Assembly: GCF_029026145.1 (NCBI RefSeq)
Contig: NZ_CP119078.1
Location: 1,144,501-1,208,500, forward strand
DNA: 64,000 nt
Reading direction: 5' to 3'
Origin: Legionella cardiaca
GTDB taxonomy: Bacteria > Pseudomonadota > Gammaproteobacteria > Legionellales > Legionellaceae
Each line of letters starts with the position of its first letter. Position 1 is the first letter of the stretch. The notes under the pieces are model-generated. The model was given only the letters and a program-made list of their open reading frames with translations. It was not told the origin of the DNA and ran no database searches. This document shows, one piece after another, positions 61,787-64,000 of the stretch. A program made the position numbers and the translations under genes.

Positions 61787-63655
61787 ATGGCAAGTAAGCA
61801 GCAAACGATGGGTTTTCAAACTGAAGTAAAGCAAATGTTGCACTTAGTGGTTCATTCTCTTTATTCAAATAAAGAGATATTTTTACGCGAATTAATTTCT
61901 AATGCTTCGGATGCTTTAGACAAACTGCGTTTTCTTGCTCTTTCAGATTCTGCTCTCTATGAAGATGATTCTGATTTACGTATCTCTATTGATTTTAATG
62001 AAAAAAATAAAACCATCAGTATCAAAGACAATGGCATTGGCTTAAGCTGGGATGAGGCGGTGGAAAATTTAGGTACTATTGCTAAATCAGGAACAAAAGA
62101 GTTCGTTAGTCATCTAACTGGCGAAGGGGCTAAAGATGCTCACCTAATTGGTCAATTCGGGGTGGGTTTTTACTCAGCATTTATTGTTGCTGATAAGGTG
62201 ACAGTAAAAAGTCGCAAGGCAGGCCTGAAACCCGAAGACGGAATTGTTTGGCAGTCTAATGGCGAGGGCGAATTTACTATAAGCCAGGAAAAGAAAGCAG
62301 AGCGGGGTACAGAGGTAATATTACATCTGAAGAAAGATCAGGATGAGTTTTTAAGTGATTGGCGGCTGCGCAATGTCATTACTAAGTATTCGGACCACAT
62401 CTGCTGGCCAATCATTATGAAAAAAAGAGAAGAGGACGGTAAGGAATCCAATGATTTTGAAACAGTGAATAAAGCAACCGCACTTTGGACATTACAGAAA
62501 TCTGAAATCAGTGATGAAGATTATAAAACGCTCTATAAACATATCTCTCATGATTTCCAGGAGCCGTTAACCTGGTCTCACAATCATGTTGAAGGGAAAC
62601 AAGATTATATCAGTTTATTATATATTCCTTCTCATGCGCCCTTTGATTTATGGCAGCAGGAAACGAAGCATGGTCTAAAACTTTATGTAAAACGCGTTTT
62701 CATTATGGATGATGCTGTTCAATTTTTACCAAGATACCTGCGCTTTGTAAAAGGAATCATTGATGCGAGTGATTTGCCCTTAAACGTGTCACGCGAAATT
62801 TTACAGGAAAATAAGCAGGTTGAAGCGATTAAGTCAGCATCTACTAAACGTGTGCTTTCAATGCTGGAGAAACTTAGTACTCAAGATCAAGAGACTTATC
62901 AAAAATTTTGGGATCAATTTGGTTTAGTGCTGAAAGAGGGCCCTATTGAGGATTATAGTAACCGCGAAGCAGTTGCTAAATTGTTGCGTTTTACTACAAC
63001 CAAGAATGATTCTGAAAAACAAAATGTTTCATTGACAGATTATGTTTCTCGCATGAAAGAGGGGCAAGATAAAATCTATTATCTCACTGCATCAAGCTAT
63101 AATGCGGCAAAGCATAGTCCTCATCTTGAAATTTTTAAGAAAAAAGATATTGAAGTTCTCTTGCTCGGTGATCGTATTGATGAATGGTTAGTCAGTTATT
63201 TAAGTGAATTTGATGGTAAAAAGCTACAGTCAATTAGCAAAGGTAAAATTGATTTAGATATAGAAGATGCACCAGAAATTAAACAGCAAGAGGAATCATT
63301 AGCCCCTATGTTGAAACATATTAAGGAAGTTTTAGCTGACAAAATTAAAGATGTGCAATTAACAAATCGCCTAACCGATTCGCCAGCATGTATTGTGGCG
63401 GATGAAAATGACATGGGATTGGAAATGCAACGTATTTTACAAGCTGCAGGTCAACAATTGCCCGATATCAAGCCAATATTTGAGATTAATCCTGAACATA
63501 CTTTGATTAAGCGCTTGCACGGCATTACGGATGATAGTCGTTTTGCTGAGTGGGTGGTTATGTTATTTGAGCAGGCAGTTTTGGCTGAAGGAGGACAATT
63601 AGATAATCCAGCTGATTTTGTTAGCCGGGTTAATAAGCTTTTGCTCGAAGCATAA
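61787..63655 (+). CDS. htpG: Molecular chaperone HtpG (Hsp90)
   Basis: The 622-residue protein has the GHKL ATPase domain ([39 protein letters not shown]), the middle domain ([13 protein letters not shown], with the ATP-contacting Arg) and the C-terminal dimerisation domain. It is an ATP-driven cytoplasmic chaperone. GGAG lies at good distance before the ATG. It has its own heat-shock promoter and a long terminator. Confidence 0.97.
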   Translation: MASKQQTMGFQTEVKQMLHLVVHSLYSNKEIFLRELISNASDALDKLRFLALSDSALYEDDSDLRISIDFNEKNKTISIKDNGIGLSWDEAVENLGTIAKSGTKEFVSHLTGEGAKDAHLIGQFGVGFYSAFIVADKVTVKSRKAGLKPEDGIVWQSNGEGEFTISQEKKAERGTEVILHLKKDQDEFLSDWRLRNVITKYSDHICWPIIMKKREEDGKESNDFETVNKATALWTLQKSEISDEDYKTLYKHISHDFQEPLTWSHNHVEGKQDYISLLYIPSHAPFDLWQQETKHGLKLYVKRVFIMDDAVQFLPRYLRFVKGIIDASDLPLNVSREILQENKQVEAIKSASTKRVLSMLEKLSTQDQETYQKFWDQFGLVLKEGPIEDYSNREAVAKLLRFTTTKNDSEKQNVSLTDYVSRMKEGQDKIYYLTASSYNAAKHSPHLEIFKKKDIEVLLLGDRIDEWLVSYLSEFDGKKLQSISKGKIDLDIEDAPEIKQQEESLAPMLKHIKEVLADKIKDVQLTNRLTDSPACIVADENDMGLEMQRILQAAGQQLPDIKPIFEINPEHTLIKRLHGITDDSRFAEWVVMLFEQAVLAEGGQLDNPADFVSRVNKLLLEA

Positions 63656-63658
63656 TTA

Positions 63659-63698
63659 AATCAGTAGAAGGTTGTATGAACGCAACCTTCTACTGATT
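63659..63698. terminator. Bidirectional terminator after htpG
   Basis: A perfect 16-base stem (AATCAGTAGAAGGTTG / CAACCTTCTACTGATT) with an 8-base loop fills the gap between htpG and the convergent gene at the right end. It is A-rich on the left side and AT-rich on the right, so it can act for both. Confidence 0.8.
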
Positions 63699-63714
63699 GA
63701 TATATAACTCGTCA

Positions 63715-64000
63715 TTATCCCATTGATAACGATTGTATTTGACTATTGTGTAACAAATCTTCCAACAAGCCTCCGGTTGGCAGAGAAATTTGTTGTGTTT
63801 CTAACAATGAAAATAATTCCTTTAATTGGTATTGGGTTCCATTGAGCAAACGCTCCCTATTGATGTCAAAAATTTGTTGATCTTGCATTTCAAAAGGAAG
63901 AGTACAATAGTTCTCCAAGAGATTATTTAATCGATTTAATCCTGCACTTTCTGCTTCAGCGGGGTTTTGCTTCAAGAGCTGGATGGTTATTTTAATTTCC
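63715..64000 (-). CDS. C-terminus of an unidentified protein (partial)
   Basis: The frame is open through the right edge, so the gene starts outside the window. The visible 94 residues read KITIQLLKQNPAEAESAGLN, and continue as a helical, Leu/Gln-rich region ending SQIQSLSMG. A TTG at 63975 could be taken as a start, but the frame continues upstream of it without a stop. No domain is recognised. It converges on htpG. Confidence 0.6.
   Translation of the reverse strand, partial: EIKITIQLLKQNPAEAESAGLNRLNNLLENYCTLPFEMQDQQIFDINRERLLNGTQYQLKELFSLLETQQISLPTGGLLEDLLHNSQIQSLSMG

Overview
The window looks like a chromosomal stretch of a Legionella species (Gammaproteobacteria, Legionellales). The A+T-rich coding, a flagellin starting [15 protein letters not shown], the type II secretion genes in the order lspF-G-H-I-J-K, and several large eukaryote-like repeat proteins (ankyrin, RCC1, Sel1, LRR, SdbA-like hydrolase) with Glu-rich C-termini all point there. 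The species cannot be named from sequence reading alone. I see no rRNA, tRNA, CRISPR array, intact insertion sequence or replication origin.

Layout. 0-2.4 kb (minus strand): corC (partial), ybeY and phoH, the RNA-processing and ribosome-quality cluster, then a receiver-only response regulator. 2.6-7.5 kb (plus strand): a housekeeping operon of a PHP-domain RNase, yciO, trpS, scpA, scpB and rluB. 7.7-9.8 kb: an ankyrin protein with a candidate N-terminal cysteine-protease triad. 9.9-10.9 kb: an L,D-transpeptidase and a tiny DUF1328 membrane protein. 11.2-15.4 kb (minus): the late flagellar block flaA-flaG-fliD-fliS with a clear sigma-28 promoter. 15.5-19.1 kb (plus): accD-folC-dedD-like-cvpA, followed by a 0.6 kb island of imperfect palindromic repeats. 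19.7-25.9 kb (minus): lnt, leuS, lptE, holA and nadD, which in many relatives directly follow phoH-ybeY-corC but here lie about 24 kb away. 26.3-32.7 kb (plus): a catabolic block with a saccharopine dehydrogenase-like enzyme, an ALDH7-type semialdehyde dehydrogenase, a FadN-like beta-oxidation protein and a thiolase, which together could take lysine and fatty acids to acetyl-CoA.

32.7-55.6 kb is the accessory part. It holds an OpgB-like sulfatase-fold transferase with an internal WPK repeat, an alpha/beta-hydrolase with a Cys nucleophile elbow, a frameshifted F-box-like/RCC1 gene with a decayed tandem copy, MltA with a Cys-rich insert, a glycine-rich membrane protein, a zinc alcohol dehydrogenase and an HDAC-like deacetylase. 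It continues with an 878-residue protein carrying two HEPN-type R-x4-H motifs, a GGDEF remnant, a Sel1 protein, acylphosphatase, a giant 2146-residue LRR / transglutaminase-like / multi-AAA protein, and a small exported protein. Several of these look like Dot/Icm-secreted effectors, but that is inference.

55.6-59.7 kb (minus): type II secretion genes lspF to lspK. 59.8-63.7 kb (plus): glnA, a DUF4124 protein, and htpG behind a good sigma-32 promoter. The window ends inside a minus-strand gene. The best candidates for something undescribed are the giant LRR-transglutaminase-AAA protein (48.3-54.8 kb) and the double-HEPN protein (43.7-46.3 kb).
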